Under the pieces are notes generated by a model, which ran no database searches, was not told the origin of the DNA, and saw nothing but the letters and a program-made list of their open reading frames with translations. Positions 1 through 8,802 of a stretch of 64,000 bases of DNA are shown here, one piece after another; within the stretch, counting starts at the first letter, position 1, and the number at the start of each line of letters is the position of its first letter. This stretch comes from Phytohabitans rumicis (GTDB lineage Bacteria; Actinomycetota; Actinomycetes; Mycobacteriales; Micromonosporaceae). A program made the position numbers and the translations under genes. The DNA is taken from NCBI RefSeq assembly GCF_011764445.1, contig NZ_BLPG01000002.1, positions 744,001-808,000 of the forward strand, given 5' to 3'.

Positions 1-999
1 GGTCGTGGAGCGGCTCGCGACCAGCCCCGCGGAGGCGCACACCCCGGAGGACGTGCTGCGTACCGTCCTCGACATCGTGGCCGGGGTGCGGCGACGCCAC
101 GCGGTCGACGGCATCGGGATCGGCGTCGCCGGGCTGGTCGACTGGCCGGCGGGCGGGTGCGATGGTCGTTCAACACCGGATACGACGGCATGGAGCTGCG
201 CCGGCTGGTGGCGGACGCCACCGGGCTGCGGGTGGTGGTGGACAACGACGCCAACGCGGCGGCCTGGGGTGAGGCGTACCCGCCCGGCGGGGCCGGGCTG
301 GCTGGCTCGCTGCGCTCGCTTCGGCCCCGGCTGCCGGCAGACTCCGCGCCTGTCGCTCCGCGCCAGACTCCGGACTCCGCCGGCCCCGGGGCCGCCGACG
401 GGTACCTGGCGATGCTGTGCGTGGGCTCGGGCCTCGGCGGCGGCTTCGTCCTCGGTGGTGAGGTCTACCGCGGCGCCACCGGCATCGGGGCGGAAATCGG
501 GCACCTGCCGGTCGACAGTGGCAGCACGGAGCTCTGCGGCTGCGGCTGCGGTCTGGCCGGCAACCTGGGCACGCTGGCCTGCGGGCCGGCGCTCGCCCGC
601 GCGGCACGGCGCGCCGCGGCGGCGGACCCGGACGGCCTGATCGCGCGGCTGGGCCGTGGCCCGCAGGGGGTGACCGGCCAGACCGCCACCGAGGCCGCAC
701 GCCTGGGCGACCCGGCCGCCCGCGAACTGTTCGCGCGCATGGGCCACTGGCTGGGCGTCGGCGCGTCCGTCCTGGTGACGCTGCTGGATCTGCGCCGGAT
801 CGTGGTCGGCGGTGGCCTCGTCGCGGCCAGTGACCTGTACCTCGACCAGATGCGCGAGACGATGCGGCGACACACCTTCGCCCACGAGCATCGCGAGCTG
901 CCGTCGATCACGCCGGCCCGCCTCGGCGCCGAGGCCGGGTGGGTCGGCGCGGGACTGCTCGCCCTGCACCGCCCACCGCCTACGACCGGCGAGCGGTGA
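1..999 (+). CDS. ROK-family protein (sugar kinase or repressor), 5' partial, apparent frameshift
   Basis: The window opens inside a ROK gene. In order one reads GIGVAGLVDWPAG, WSFNTGYDG, the DNDANAAAWGEA site typical of ROK sugar kinases, a glycine-rich GSGLGGG segment and a Cys-rich CGCGCG stretch like the ROK zinc site. Bases up to about 157 read in one frame and the remainder in another; one extra G in the GGG run at 155-157 joins them, so an undercalled base is the simplest explanation. Roughly 30 Pro/Ser/Arg-rich residues (about bases 295-395) sit between WGEA and the next strand and look like an insertion. The N-terminus is outside the window, so a glucokinase and an HTH-ROK repressor cannot be separated. 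Confidence 0.75.
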   Translation, partial: GRGAARDQPRGGAHPGGRAAYRPRHRGRGAATPRGRRHRDRRRRAGRLAGGRVRWSFNTGYDGMELRRLVADATGLRVVVDNDANAAAWGEAYPPGGAGLAGSLRSLRPRLPADSAPVAPRQTPDSAGPGAADGYLAMLCVGSGLGGGFVLGGEVYRGATGIGAEIGHLPVDSGSTELCGCGCGLAGNLGTLACGPALARAARRAAAADPDGLIARLGRGPQGVTGQTATEAARLGDPAARELFARMGHWLGVGASVLVTLLDLRRIVVGGGLVAASDLYLDQMRETMRRHTFAHEHRELPSITPARLGAEAGWVGAGLLALHRPPPTTGER

Positions 1000-1786
1000 G
1001 CAGCAGCGGCGTACTGACCCCGTGCCGTGCGCTCAGGTCGGCGAGGAAGCCGCCCAGCCAGCCGAGCGCGTCCAGCGACCACTCGGCGAGCGTGCCGTGA
1101 AAGGTCACCCGGTGCCGGGGCGGGCCGTTCCAGAACCAGTCGTCGAACGGGGGCGCCATCGGCGGCGGATCGGACAGGGAATGCGACTCGCACACGAACG
1201 TGTCCTGCTCCTGGCTCATCCACTCCCGCATCCCCGGCGCCGCCGAACGGATGGACGGATCCGTGCCACTGTCCAATGTGACCCGCACCGGCGTCCGCGA
1301 CAGCGGGTCACCGTCGCCGTACCACGCGGCGGTCTGCAGCGACGGCATGTGGCCGTACGCCGGGCGCGACGACGGGTCGAGACCCTGGACGGGCAGCAAC
1401 ACCTGCACCGCCGTCAGCTCCAGGCGGCCCATCCGCGCCACCGCGTCACCCGCGCAGCGCAGGAACGGCTGCACCGGCAGCGGCCGGCCGGCGGGCACCT
1501 CCTCGGCCCCCACCTGAAACCACGCGACCAGTGACGCTCCGGCGTCAGCGAGCGGGTGCTCCCGGTCGGCGTCGTTCATGCCCCACAGGCCCGCCGCCCC
1601 GACCTCGTCGAGCCACCCCATGGCGAGCGACCGATGGTAGAACAGCCAGTACGCGTCCCGGTCCGTGTCCGGGTCCAGCCACGGATGCGGCACCAACTCG
1701 CCGTACAGCGCCGCGAACATGGTGCCCGCGAACGCGCGCGAACCGGGCGCCGATCCGGGGCGGGCCTCGTCGCTGTTGCCTGTCAT
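980..1786 (-). CDS. Hypothetical protein, 268 aa
   Basis: I do not recognise the family. The predicted protein is soluble, acidic and Trp-rich, without a signal peptide or membrane segment, and has segments such as AYWLFYHRSLAMGWLDEVG and PPFDDWFWNGPPRHRVTFHG. The ATG at 1786 was chosen because GGAGAG lies 7 nt upstream; a longer reading to 1813 has no such site. Its 3' end overlaps the end of the convergent ROK gene by 20 bp. The next gene (1888) is divergent, leaving about 100 bp for both promoters. Coding is supported by the frame's third-position GC bias, but nothing points to a function. Confidence 0.7.
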   Translation of the reverse strand: MTGNSDEARPGSAPGSRAFAGTMFAALYGELVPHPWLDPDTDRDAYWLFYHRSLAMGWLDEVGAAGLWGMNDADREHPLADAGASLVAWFQVGAEEVPAGRPLPVQPFLRCAGDAVARMGRLELTAVQVLLPVQGLDPSSRPAYGHMPSLQTAAWYGDGDPLSRTPVRVTLDSGTDPSIRSAAPGMREWMSQEQDTFVCESHSLSDPPPMAPPFDDWFWNGPPRHRVTFHGTLAEWSLDALGWLGGFLADLSARHGVSTPLLLTARRS

Positions 1787-1887
1787 CGGCTGTCTCTCCA
1801 CTCCATGATCCATGCGAGAGGGTGTCCATCGCGGGGCATGTCGTTCGTCGTGGTGGTGAGGTAATCACACCGAACCGAGGAGAGGCG

Positions 1888-2208
1888 ATGCGATATTTGA
1901 TGCTGGTCTACGTGGACGAATCCGTGGATGAGGGCCCGTCGCAGGTCGTGCCCTGGGTGCAGGAGATGGACGACCGCGGCGTGCGGACGTTCGGTTCCCG
2001 GCTGCGCCCGGCCAGCGACACCACCACCATCGAGGTACGCGACGGCGAGGTGCTGCTGTCGGACGGGCCGTTCGCGGAGACGAAGGAGCAGATCGGCGGG
2101 TTCGACCTGCTCGAGTGCGCGGACCTGGACGAGGCGATCGAGGTGGCGGCCCGGCACCCCGGGGCCACCGGCGGGCGGATCGAGATCCGGCCGCTCTGGG
2201 AGGCGTGA
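1888..2208 (+). CDS. YciI-like (DGPF-domain) protein
   Basis: A 106-residue protein beginning MRYLMLVYVDES, with the hallmark DGPFAETKEQIGGFDLLE near residues 58-75 and a final strand ending IRPLWEA. This is the small ferredoxin-like 'DGPF' domain seen in YciI-like proteins, often encoded beside ECF sigma factors, though none is visible here. The biochemical role of the family is mostly unknown. A GAGGAGAGG ribosome-binding site lies just before the ATG. It is probably transcribed alone, with the transporter at 2235 having its own -10-like box in the gap. Confidence 0.85.
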   Translation: MRYLMLVYVDESVDEGPSQVVPWVQEMDDRGVRTFGSRLRPASDTTTIEVRDGEVLLSDGPFAETKEQIGGFDLLECADLDEAIEVAARHPGATGGRIEIRPLWEA

Positions 2209-2234
2209 GGCGCCGGCCCGTACGCTGACCGCTC

Positions 2235-2810
2235 GTGGGTGATCTGGTCGGCACCGTCGCGGCGGCGGTGGGGGTGTTCGCGGGTACGAACGTGGACGAC
2301 CTGGTCGTGTTGACGGTGCTGTTCCTGGCGGCGCGCACGGCCGGGCGGCCCCGGCCCTGGCAGATCTGGGCCGGCCAGTACGCCGGGATCGGGGTGCTGG
2401 TCGCGGTCTCCGCCGTCGCGGCGCTGGGCCTGACGATCGTCCCCGACGGGTGGATCCGGCTGCTCGGGCTGATCCCGCTCGCCTTGGGCGTGCGCGGCCT
2501 GATCGCGGCGCTCCGCCACGACGACGACGCGCCGGAGCCGGTGACCGCCTCCGGGCTGCTTTCCGTCGCGGGAGTCACCATCGCCAACGGCGGCGACAAC
2601 ATCTCCGTCTACACCCCGCTGCTGCGCACTATCGGGCTCGCCGGCAGCCTGGTGACGGTCGCCGTGTTCGCCGTGTTGGTCGCGGTGTGGTGTGCGGCCG
2701 GGTCCCTGCTCGCCTCCCACCCGAAGGTGATCGCGGGCGCGCGCCGGTACGGCCATTGGATCGTCCCCGCCGTGTTCATCGCCGTCGGCGCGCTCATCCT
2801 GGCTGGCTGA
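2235..2810 (+). CDS. CadD-family cadmium-resistance/cation transporter
   Basis: A 191-residue integral membrane protein with five or six hydrophobic segments. The family signatures are TNVDDLVVLTVLF near residues 17-29 and GVTIANGGDNISVYTPL near residues 107-123, as in CadD-type transporters of Gram-positive bacteria. The start GTG is 8 nt after a TACGCT box (2221-2226), fitting a leaderless transcript. Its substrate is probably cadmium or another divalent cation, from family membership only. It converges on the response regulator that ends at 2836. Confidence 0.85.
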   Translation: MGDLVGTVAAAVGVFAGTNVDDLVVLTVLFLAARTAGRPRPWQIWAGQYAGIGVLVAVSAVAALGLTIVPDGWIRLLGLIPLALGVRGLIAALRHDDDAPEPVTASGLLSVAGVTIANGGDNISVYTPLLRTIGLAGSLVTVAVFAVLVAVWCAAGSLLASHPKVIAGARRYGHWIVPAVFIAVGALILAG

Positions 2811-2835
2811 GCGCACCGAATCGGACAAAGCCCAG

Positions 2836-3492
2836 TCAGGATGAGCGCAGGTACGCGAGCACGGCGCGTACCCGGCGGTGGTCGTCGGTGTTGTCGGCGG
2901 GCAGATCGAGCTTGGTGAAGATCGAGCTGATGTGCTTGCCGACCACCTTCTCGCTGACGATCAGCGCCCTGGTGATGGCCGCGTTGGAGCGGCCCTCGGC
3001 CATGAGGGCGAGCACCTCGCGTTCGCGCGGGGTGAGCCGGGCCAGCGGGCTGCGCCGCCGGGCCAGCAGGTGGCGTACGACCTCCGGGTCGATGACGCAG
3101 CCGCCGGCGGCCACCCGCTCGACGGCGTCGACGAAGTCGCGCACCTGCAGGACGCGGTCCTTGAGCAGGTAGCCGACGCCACCGTCCGGAGTGGACGCCA
3201 AGAGGGTGTCGGCGTACGCGGCGGCCACGTACTGGCTCAGGATCAGGATGGGCAGGCGGGGATGGTCGCGGCGCAGTGCGAGCGCGGCCCGCAGCCCTTC
3301 GTCGGCGAACGTCGGGGGCATGCGCACGTCGGTGACCACGATGTCCGGCGCGTGCTCGGCGACGGCGGCGGCGAGCCCGTCCGCGTCGCCGGCGACGGCG
3401 ACCACCTCGTGGGAGAAGCGGGCCAGCAGCGCCACCAGTCCCTCGCGCAGCAGCACGGCGTCGTCGGCGATGACTAGGCGAAGCCGGGCCAC
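2836..3492 (-). CDS. NarL/FixJ-type response regulator
   Basis: A 218-residue two-domain regulator. The receiver domain holds the phospho-acceptor in DIVVTDVRMPP and the C-terminal LuxR-type helix-turn-helix starts at RLTPREREVLALMAEGRSN. The GTG at 3492 was chosen because it overlaps the end of the upstream histidine kinase by 19 bp, an arrangement typical of translational coupling, and begins the expected VARLRLVIADDA strand; longer readings run into the kinase. It presumably answers the kinase at 3474-4720 and may control the divergent ABC exporter at 4811. Confidence 0.92.
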   Translation of the reverse strand: MARLRLVIADDAVLLREGLVALLARFSHEVVAVAGDADGLAAAVAEHAPDIVVTDVRMPPTFADEGLRAALALRRDHPRLPILILSQYVAAAYADTLLASTPDGGVGYLLKDRVLQVRDFVDAVERVAAGGCVIDPEVVRHLLARRRSPLARLTPREREVLALMAEGRSNAAITRALIVSEKVVGKHISSIFTKLDLPADNTDDHRRVRAVLAYLRSS

Positions 3493-4720
3493 GGCAGCTC
3501 CAGTCTGAGCACGGTCGGCCCGCCGACCGGGCTGGACAGGGTCAGCGCGCCGCCGTGCGCGTCGGCCCGGTCGGCGAGCCCGGTCAGCCCGGTGCCCCGG
3601 GCCGGGTCGGCACCGCCGCACCCGTCGTCGCGTACCTCGATGACGAGCCGCGCGCCGCGCCGGCCGCCGCGCACCGCGATCTGGGTGGCGCCGGCGTGCC
3701 TGGCGGCGTTGGTGAACGCCTCCGCGACCACGAAGTACGCCGTCGCCTCCACTGTGGACGGCGGCCGGTCGGGCAGGTCCACGGTCACGGTGACCGGCAC
3801 GGTGGACCGGTCGGCCAGCTCGGCGATCGCGGCGGGCAGGCCGAGGTCGGTGAGGACCCGCGGGTGGATGCCCCGGACCAGCTCGCGCAGCTCGGCCAGG
3901 ACCGCGCCGGCCTGGTCGGCGGCCCGCCGCACCAGCGGCTTGGCGGCCTCGGCGTCGCCGTCGTCCAGCTCCATCCGGACGGCGACCAGGGTCATGCCCA
4001 GTTCCAGCAGGCGCTGCTGGGCCCCGTCGTGCAGGTCCCGTTCGATGCGCCGCCGCTCCACCTCGAACGCGTCGACCAGCCGGGCCCGCGAGCGGGTCAG
4101 CGTACGGACCGCGGCCTCCTCCCCGGCGCGAGCAGCAGCCGGGCCAGTTCGCCGTGCGCCACCGCGGCGAGCGGCACGGCGTACAGCAGGAGCAGGGCGA
4201 ACACCAGCAGGGCGAGCGCGGCCAGCGCCGCCACGACGAAGGCGGCCACCACGTCGGCCGGCTCGGCCGCAGCCGGACCGGAGCGGGCGAACGCGCCCGC
4301 CCCGATGAGCAGCACCGGCGCGCACACCAGCGCGACGGCGGCCGCGTCGAGCAGCAGGAGCACCGTGCCGTGCAGGACCAGGTAGGCCAGCTCCCGCCAG
4401 GTGACCGGCTCGGCGCGCCGGGTGCGCAGCCAGGCCACCGGCCCGGGACGGTCCGGGCGGCGGTGCGGGTCGGGCAGCGCCGGGCCGCCGAGCAGCCGCA
4501 GCCGGCGCCGTTCGAGGGCGACCAGCGGCGCGGTCAGCAGCGGCGTGCCCACCCCCAGGCCCAGCACCAGCGCCGCCGGGAGCCAGACCAGCGTGACGGC
4601 GCCGGCGACCGCCCCCGAGACGAGGTACGCCAGCGCGCGTGCCGGCCACGGCGAGGCCAGCAGGCGCCACGGTCCGTCACGCAGCGCCTGCCGCGCCGTG
4701 CTCGCCCCGGGCCGTGCCAT
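3474..4720 (-). CDS. NarL-type sensor histidine kinase, apparent frameshift
   Basis: A membrane histidine kinase of about 415 residues once corrected. The N-terminal 200 residues carry four hydrophobic segments around a family-type sensor region (for example LAYLVLHGTVLLLLDAAAVA). The HisKA_3 dimerisation helix has the phospho-accepting His in IERDLHDGAQQRLLELG, and the HATPase domain has FTNAARHAG and DDGCGG. The frame breaks at the CCCC run 4121-4124 (GGGG on the coding strand): one extra G turns LLLAPG into a continuous reading through EEAAVRTLTRSRARL. I infer a sequencing undercall, but a real frameshift would separate the sensor from the kinase core. Confidence 0.85.
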
Positions 4721-4739
4721 GCCCGACACCGTACGCGGT

Positions 4740-4751
4740 AGGGCTAGCCCT
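4740..4751. promoter_or_regulatory. Perfect palindrome, candidate operator
   Basis: AGGGCTAGCCCT is a perfect 12-bp palindrome in the 90-bp gap between the divergent histidine kinase and ABC exporter genes. Its position suggests an operator, possibly for the neighbouring NarL-type regulator. This is inference from symmetry and location only. Confidence 0.35.
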
Positions 4752-4810
4752 CCCCCAAGATGCGGCCGCGGCCTCCTGTGCCGGCGGCGTGCGGCGGCTT
4801 CGATGAGCCG

Positions 4811-5551
4811 ATGGACACGATCGAGCGGGTCAGCATCGAGTGCCGCGGCCTCCGCAAGGCGTACGGGCGGACGGTGGCCGTGGACGGGCTGTCGTTCACC
4901 GTCGAACCTGGCCGGGTGACCGGGTTCGTGGGGCCGAACGGGGCGGGCAAGTCCACCACGATGCGGATGATCCTCGGACTGGACCGGCCGGACGCCGGCG
5001 CCGCCCTGGTCGGCGGCCAGCCGTACCGGGACCTGCGGACCCCGCTGCGCCGGGTGGGCGCGCTGCTCGACGCGGGCGCGGTGCACCCCGGCCGGCGGGC
5101 CCGCGACCATCTACTGTGGATGGCCCAGTCGAACCGCCTGCCCGCCCGGCGCACCGACGAGGTGCTGGAGCTGGTCGGGCTCGCCACGGTCGCCCGGCGC
5201 CGGGCCGGCGACATGTCGCTGGGCATGCGGCAGCGCCTCGGGATCGCCGCGGCGCTGCTCGGCGACCCGCCGGTGCTGATGTTCGACGAGCCGGTCAACG
5301 GCCTCGACCCGCAGGGCGTGCACTGGGTCCGCGGCCTGCTGCGCGGGTTGGCGGCCCAGGGCCGGACGGTCTTCGTGTCCAGCCACCTGATGAGCGAGCT
5401 GGCCGACACCGCCGACCACCTCGTGGTCATCGGCCGGGGACGGCTGCTGGCCGACGCGAGTGTGCGCGACCTCACCGCCGGAGCGTCCACTTTGGAGCAG
5501 GCGTACCTGGAGCTGACCCGCGACGCGGTCGACTACGGGCGGGCGTCGTGA
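4811..5551 (+). CDS. ABC transporter ATP-binding protein
   Basis: A 246-residue ABC ATPase of the ABC-2 (drug/lipid exporter) type. Walker A is GPNGAGKST, the signature appears as MSLGMRQRLGIAAALL, and Walker B is PVLMFDEPVNGLDP followed by the H-loop SSHLMSEL. The ATG at 4811 begins the usual IECRGLRKAYG strand. The stop overlaps the start of the first permease by 4 bp (GTGA), so the exporter genes are translationally coupled. The substrate is unknown. The divergent two-component system suggests regulated expression, as in antibiotic-sensing BceAB/LiaRS-like modules, though the sensor here is not recognisably of that type. Confidence 0.93.
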   Translation: MDTIERVSIECRGLRKAYGRTVAVDGLSFTVEPGRVTGFVGPNGAGKSTTMRMILGLDRPDAGAALVGGQPYRDLRTPLRRVGALLDAGAVHPGRRARDHLLWMAQSNRLPARRTDEVLELVGLATVARRRAGDMSLGMRQRLGIAAALLGDPPVLMFDEPVNGLDPQGVHWVRGLLRGLAAQGRTVFVSSHLMSELADTADHLVVIGRGRLLADASVRDLTAGASTLEQAYLELTRDAVDYGRAS

Positions 5552-6924
5552 GCCTGCTGCGCGCCGAGTGGACCAAGCTGCGCACCGTACCGGGCCTGGC
5601 CTGGTGCCTGCTCGCCGCGGCCGGCGCCATCGCCGCGTTCGCGGTGGTGATCTCGTCCGGCAGCCCGGGGACCTTCGGTGGCGCGGCCTACGTCGACGAG
5701 TTCCGCTTCGTCCACCGGCCGCTGACCGGCGACGGCACGCTCGTGGCCCGCGTCCGCACCCAGGACGGCGGCCACCCGTGGGCGATGGCCGGCATCCTGC
5801 TCAAGCAGAGCGCCACCCCCGGGGCACCGTACGCGGCGCTGATGGTCACCCCCGGCCACGGCGTACGGCTCCAGTCGGGTTTCACCACCGACCTCGCCGG
5901 CAGCCGCCGCCCGGCCCCGCGCTGGCTCAGGCTCACCCGCGCCGGTGCCACCGTCACCGGGTACGAGTCGGCCGACGGCACCGCGTGGAGCACGGTCGGC
6001 ACCGTCACGCTCGACGCGCTCGGGCCGAGCGCGCAGGCCGGCCTGTTCGTCACGTCGCCGGGCATGACGCGCGTCGTACCCATGCGTCCCGCTCTTGTGC
6101 GGATCCGGCCCGGCTCCGCGACGTTCGACTCGGTGCGCCTGGAGACCGAGACGCCGCAGCCGGCGGCGGCCTGGCGCGGCACGGACGTCGGCGGGCCCGC
6201 GGACCGGTCCGGTCCCGCCGCGCCCGACCCGGACGGCGCCTTCACGCTGACGGGGTCCGGCGACATCGTCGGCCGGACCGACGACGGCAGCCGGATCGTG
6301 GCCGCCACCGCCGGCACGATCTTCGGCGTGCTGCCCATCGTCGCGCTGGGCGCGCTGGTGACGACGTCGGAGTACCGGGGCCACGCGATCCGGACGACGC
6401 TGGCCGCCAGCCCCCGGCGCGGCCGGGTGCTCGCCGCGAAGGCGGTCGTGGCCGGCGGCGCCGCCTTCGCCGCCGGGCTCGCCGGCACCGCGCTGGCGCT
6501 GCTGGTGAGCCAGCCGCTGCTGCGGCGGCAGGGCTTCCGCCCGCCCGTCTATCCCGATCCGGCCCTGTCCGACCCGGCGGTCTGGCGGGTCGTCGCCGGG
6601 ACCGCCGCGTTTCTCGCGCTGGTCGCCGTGCTCGGCGTCGGCCTCGGCGCGATCCTGCGGCGCGGCGCCGGCACGATCGCGGTGCTCGCCGGGGCACTGC
6701 TCGTCCCGCTGGTCGTCACGCCGTTCCTGCCGGCCGACGCCGGCCGGTGGGTGCAGCGGCTGGCGCCGCTCGCCGGGCTCTCCCTCCAGCAGGTCCGCGA
6801 GAGCGACGACGCGCTGCTGCTGCCCTGGGCAGGCCGTCCGTGGACCGGCCTCGCGGTCCTGTGCGGCTACGCCGGGCTCACACTCCTGCTCGGGTACGCC
6901 GTGCTGCGTCGCCGGGACGCGTGA
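5548..6924 (+). CDS. ABC-2 type permease with an extracytoplasmic concanavalin-like domain
   Basis: A 458-residue permease. It starts RAEWTKLRTVPG, the usual cytoplasmic lead-in of ABC-2 subunits, followed by one membrane segment. Residues about 45-230 form a soluble domain with the pattern of DUF1349/concanavalin-like domains (LVARVRTQDG, AGILLKQS, YESADGTAWSTVGTV). Five further membrane segments follow from about residue 255, including TSEYRGHAIRTTLAASPRR. The domain placement implies that it faces outside. Such an insertion is unusual for a permease of this class and could bind a glycan or other ligand. The gene overlaps the ATPase by 4 bp and is followed after one base by a second permease. 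Confidence 0.85.
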   Translation: MSLLRAEWTKLRTVPGLAWCLLAAAGAIAAFAVVISSGSPGTFGGAAYVDEFRFVHRPLTGDGTLVARVRTQDGGHPWAMAGILLKQSATPGAPYAALMVTPGHGVRLQSGFTTDLAGSRRPAPRWLRLTRAGATVTGYESADGTAWSTVGTVTLDALGPSAQAGLFVTSPGMTRVVPMRPALVRIRPGSATFDSVRLETETPQPAAAWRGTDVGGPADRSGPAAPDPDGAFTLTGSGDIVGRTDDGSRIVAATAGTIFGVLPIVALGALVTTSEYRGHAIRTTLAASPRRGRVLAAKAVVAGGAAFAAGLAGTALALLVSQPLLRRQGFRPPVYPDPALSDPAVWRVVAGTAAFLALVAVLGVGLGAILRRGAGTIAVLAGALLVPLVVTPFLPADAGRWVQRLAPLAGLSLQQVRESDDALLLPWAGRPWTGLAVLCGYAGLTLLLGYAVLRRRDA

Positions 6925-6925
6925 G

Positions 6926-7594
6926 ATGCACGCCGAGTGGACCAAGCTGCGTACCGCACCCGCCACGGCCCGGCTGCCGCTGGCCATCGCCGCCCTGACC
7001 ATCGGGCTGACCCTCGCGGTCACCGCCCTCGCGGAGCCGGGCACCACGGCGTGTGCCGGCGGCTGCGACACCACCGCGCTCGTCCTCTCCGGTGTCCACC
7101 TTGGACATGCGCCGGCCGTCGCGCTGGCCGTCCTCGTCATCGCCGGCGAGTACGACAGCGGCCTGATCGCCACGACGCTCACCGCGACCCCGCGCCGGCT
7201 CACCGTGCTGGTGGCCAAGGCGGCCGCCGTCGCCGCGGCGGTGCTCCCCGGCGCCCTGGTGGGGGTGGCCGGCGCCCTGCTCGCCGGCCACTCGCACGGG
7301 TACGGCGTGCCCCTGCGCGCCGCCGCCACGGCGGTGCCGCACCTGGTGCTCGCCGCGCTGCTGAGTCTCGGCGCGGCGACCGCGCTCCGGCACACCGCGC
7401 CGGCCCTCACCACCGTCCTCGGCCTGCTCTACCTGCCGCCGATCCTGGCCCAGTTCGTCGCGGACGCGGCCTGGCGCGCGCGGATCGACGCGTACGCCCC
7501 GATGACCGCCGGCCTCGGCGTGCTCGCCGCCGAGGCGGCCGTCGCGCTGGCGGTGGGCGCCGCCTTCCTCCTCACGAGGTCCGCAACGCCCTGA
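6926..7594 (+). CDS. ABC-2 type permease
   Basis: A 222-residue membrane protein with the same MHAEWTKLRTAPAT start as the preceding permease and six hydrophobic segments, including EYDSGLIATTLTATPRR. It is the shorter partner and lacks the extracytoplasmic domain. The start lies one base after the previous stop, so the three exporter genes form one operon; a heterodimeric permease is likely. The 3' end overlaps the convergent gene at 7572 by 23 bp. Confidence 0.88.
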   Translation: MHAEWTKLRTAPATARLPLAIAALTIGLTLAVTALAEPGTTACAGGCDTTALVLSGVHLGHAPAVALAVLVIAGEYDSGLIATTLTATPRRLTVLVAKAAAVAAAVLPGALVGVAGALLAGHSHGYGVPLRAAATAVPHLVLAALLSLGAATALRHTAPALTTVLGLLYLPPILAQFVADAAWRARIDAYAPMTAGLGVLAAEAAVALAVGAAFLLTRSATP

Positions 7595-7925
7595 TGGCCA
7601 GGTCGCACTGGCCGATGACGGCGTAGTCCCACTCGTCCTTGGGCGCGCGGGCCCGGTACGCGCCACGCAGTCGGCGCAGCGGCGCCACGGCCCGCTGGTC
7701 GCCGATCCTGCCCAACACGAGTGCCAGGTAGGCCGCCACCTTGGCGGGCCGGCCTTCCAGGTGGCGAAGCAGGTCAGGTACGGCGGCCGGGCCCATTGCG
7801 ACGAGCTCATCCACGGCCGCGCTCGGCACCAGCACCGGAGTGCCCAGTTCGGACGCGGGTGACTCCAGCCGGCCCAGCGTGTCGAGGAGCTCCTCGACGC
7901 GCCGGGGGTGCGCGGTGCCATCCAT
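7572..7925 (-). CDS. Small HEAT-repeat-like protein
   Basis: A 117-residue helical protein with the pattern AAVPDLLRHLEGRPAKVAAYLALVLGRIGDQRAVAPLRRLRG, here described from about bases 7680-7810, resembling one or two HEAT/PBS-lyase repeats. No catalytic motif is visible. The ATG at 7925 sits 8 nt downstream of the stop of the preceding minus-strand gene, so the two may be co-transcribed. HEAT-repeat proteins generally bind other proteins; no partner is evident. Confidence 0.65.
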   Translation of the reverse strand: MDGTAHPRRVEELLDTLGRLESPASELGTPVLVPSAAVDELVAMGPAAVPDLLRHLEGRPAKVAAYLALVLGRIGDQRAVAPLRRLRGAYRARAPKDEWDYAVIGQCDLAIRALRTS

Positions 7926-7933
7926 CGGGCCCG

Positions 7934-8722
7934 CTAGGAGACGGTCTTCCTGGTGACCGACCCGCTGGTGACCCTGATCGACAGCGACCAGGACACCGAC
8001 TGGCGGCCGCCCGGGCCGATGAGCGAGGTCACGAAGTCCCGGTCCCACTCCGCGTTGGTGGTCGCGCCGTAGCCAATGCTCGGCGGGTCCGCCATCGAGA
8101 TGTTGAGGCCGCCGCCGAGCCACTCCTGGCGGAACGGGGCTCGGGACGCGTCGCGGCCGGACTTGGCGATGTCGTCGAACGTCTGCCCCTCGGTGGGGTC
8201 GGTGACGCCGTTGATGCGGTCGCGGGTCCGGGTCACGGACTGGGCCAGCGAGAACTTCGACGAATCGCAGGGGCCCGAGATCGTCCCGAAGAGCTGTACC
8301 TTGGCCCCGACCCGGCGGCCCGTGTCGAAGGTGCCGGCGGTGCCCGCACCACCGCCCCAGTAGCCCTTGCCCACGAGGTCGGGATAGTAGTCGTCGAGCG
8401 AGAAACCGCCCTGGAACGACCCCGACACCACCTTGGTCATGCTGGTCGGCGCGGCGCAGGCGTCCCCGCCCGCTGCCGGCGCCTGGGCCAGTACCGGCCC
8501 AAGGCCCGCGTCGGGCGCCTCGACCTTCTCGTCGTCCTGGCCCAGGACGGGGATCGACGCCTCGCCGGGGTCGAGCACGGCGAAGCGGGAAAGGTCGTGT
8601 CCGGCGCCGGGCGATTCCGGCCGGCGGCCGGGCCAGACCGCCACCGGTGCCGAGCTCCGCCCGGCCGGTTGCCAGGTGTTGGCGGCTTTCCGGGAACGGC
8701 TTGAGGTGTCGAACGCGTACAT
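7934..8722 (-). CDS. Hypothetical protein, 262 aa
   Basis: I do not recognise this protein with certainty. The first 90 residues are Pro/Ala/Gly-rich and look disordered (GHDLSRFAVLDPGEASIPV). Residues about 95-262 appear to be a folded beta-rich domain with FSLDDYYPDLVGKGYWGGG, AGTFDTGRRVGAKVQL and VSWSLSIRVTSGSV. The disordered lead-in is faintly reminiscent of the N-termini of DUF4157 (eCIS-core) proteins, but the metal-binding core motif of that family is absent, so no function is assigned. The ATG at 8722 was preferred to the GTG at 8731. It runs into the HEAT-like gene. Confidence 0.6.
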   Translation of the reverse strand: MYAFDTSSRSRKAANTWQPAGRSSAPVAVWPGRRPESPGAGHDLSRFAVLDPGEASIPVLGQDDEKVEAPDAGLGPVLAQAPAAGGDACAAPTSMTKVVSGSFQGGFSLDDYYPDLVGKGYWGGGAGTAGTFDTGRRVGAKVQLFGTISGPCDSSKFSLAQSVTRTRDRINGVTDPTEGQTFDDIAKSGRDASRAPFRQEWLGGGLNISMADPPSIGYGATTNAEWDRDFVTSLIGPGGRQSVSWSLSIRVTSGSVTRKTVS

Positions 8723-8802
8723 GATGCCCACCGAAGGATCGGCTGTGTGGCCTCCAGGCTATGCCCGGAGGCCGTCCCGGCAAGGCAACTGTCCGTTCCG
8801 CG

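Noticed and set aside
5548-6924. Permease and second permease as one split gene
   Set aside because: Both have complete RAEWTKLRT-type starts and full sets of helices.
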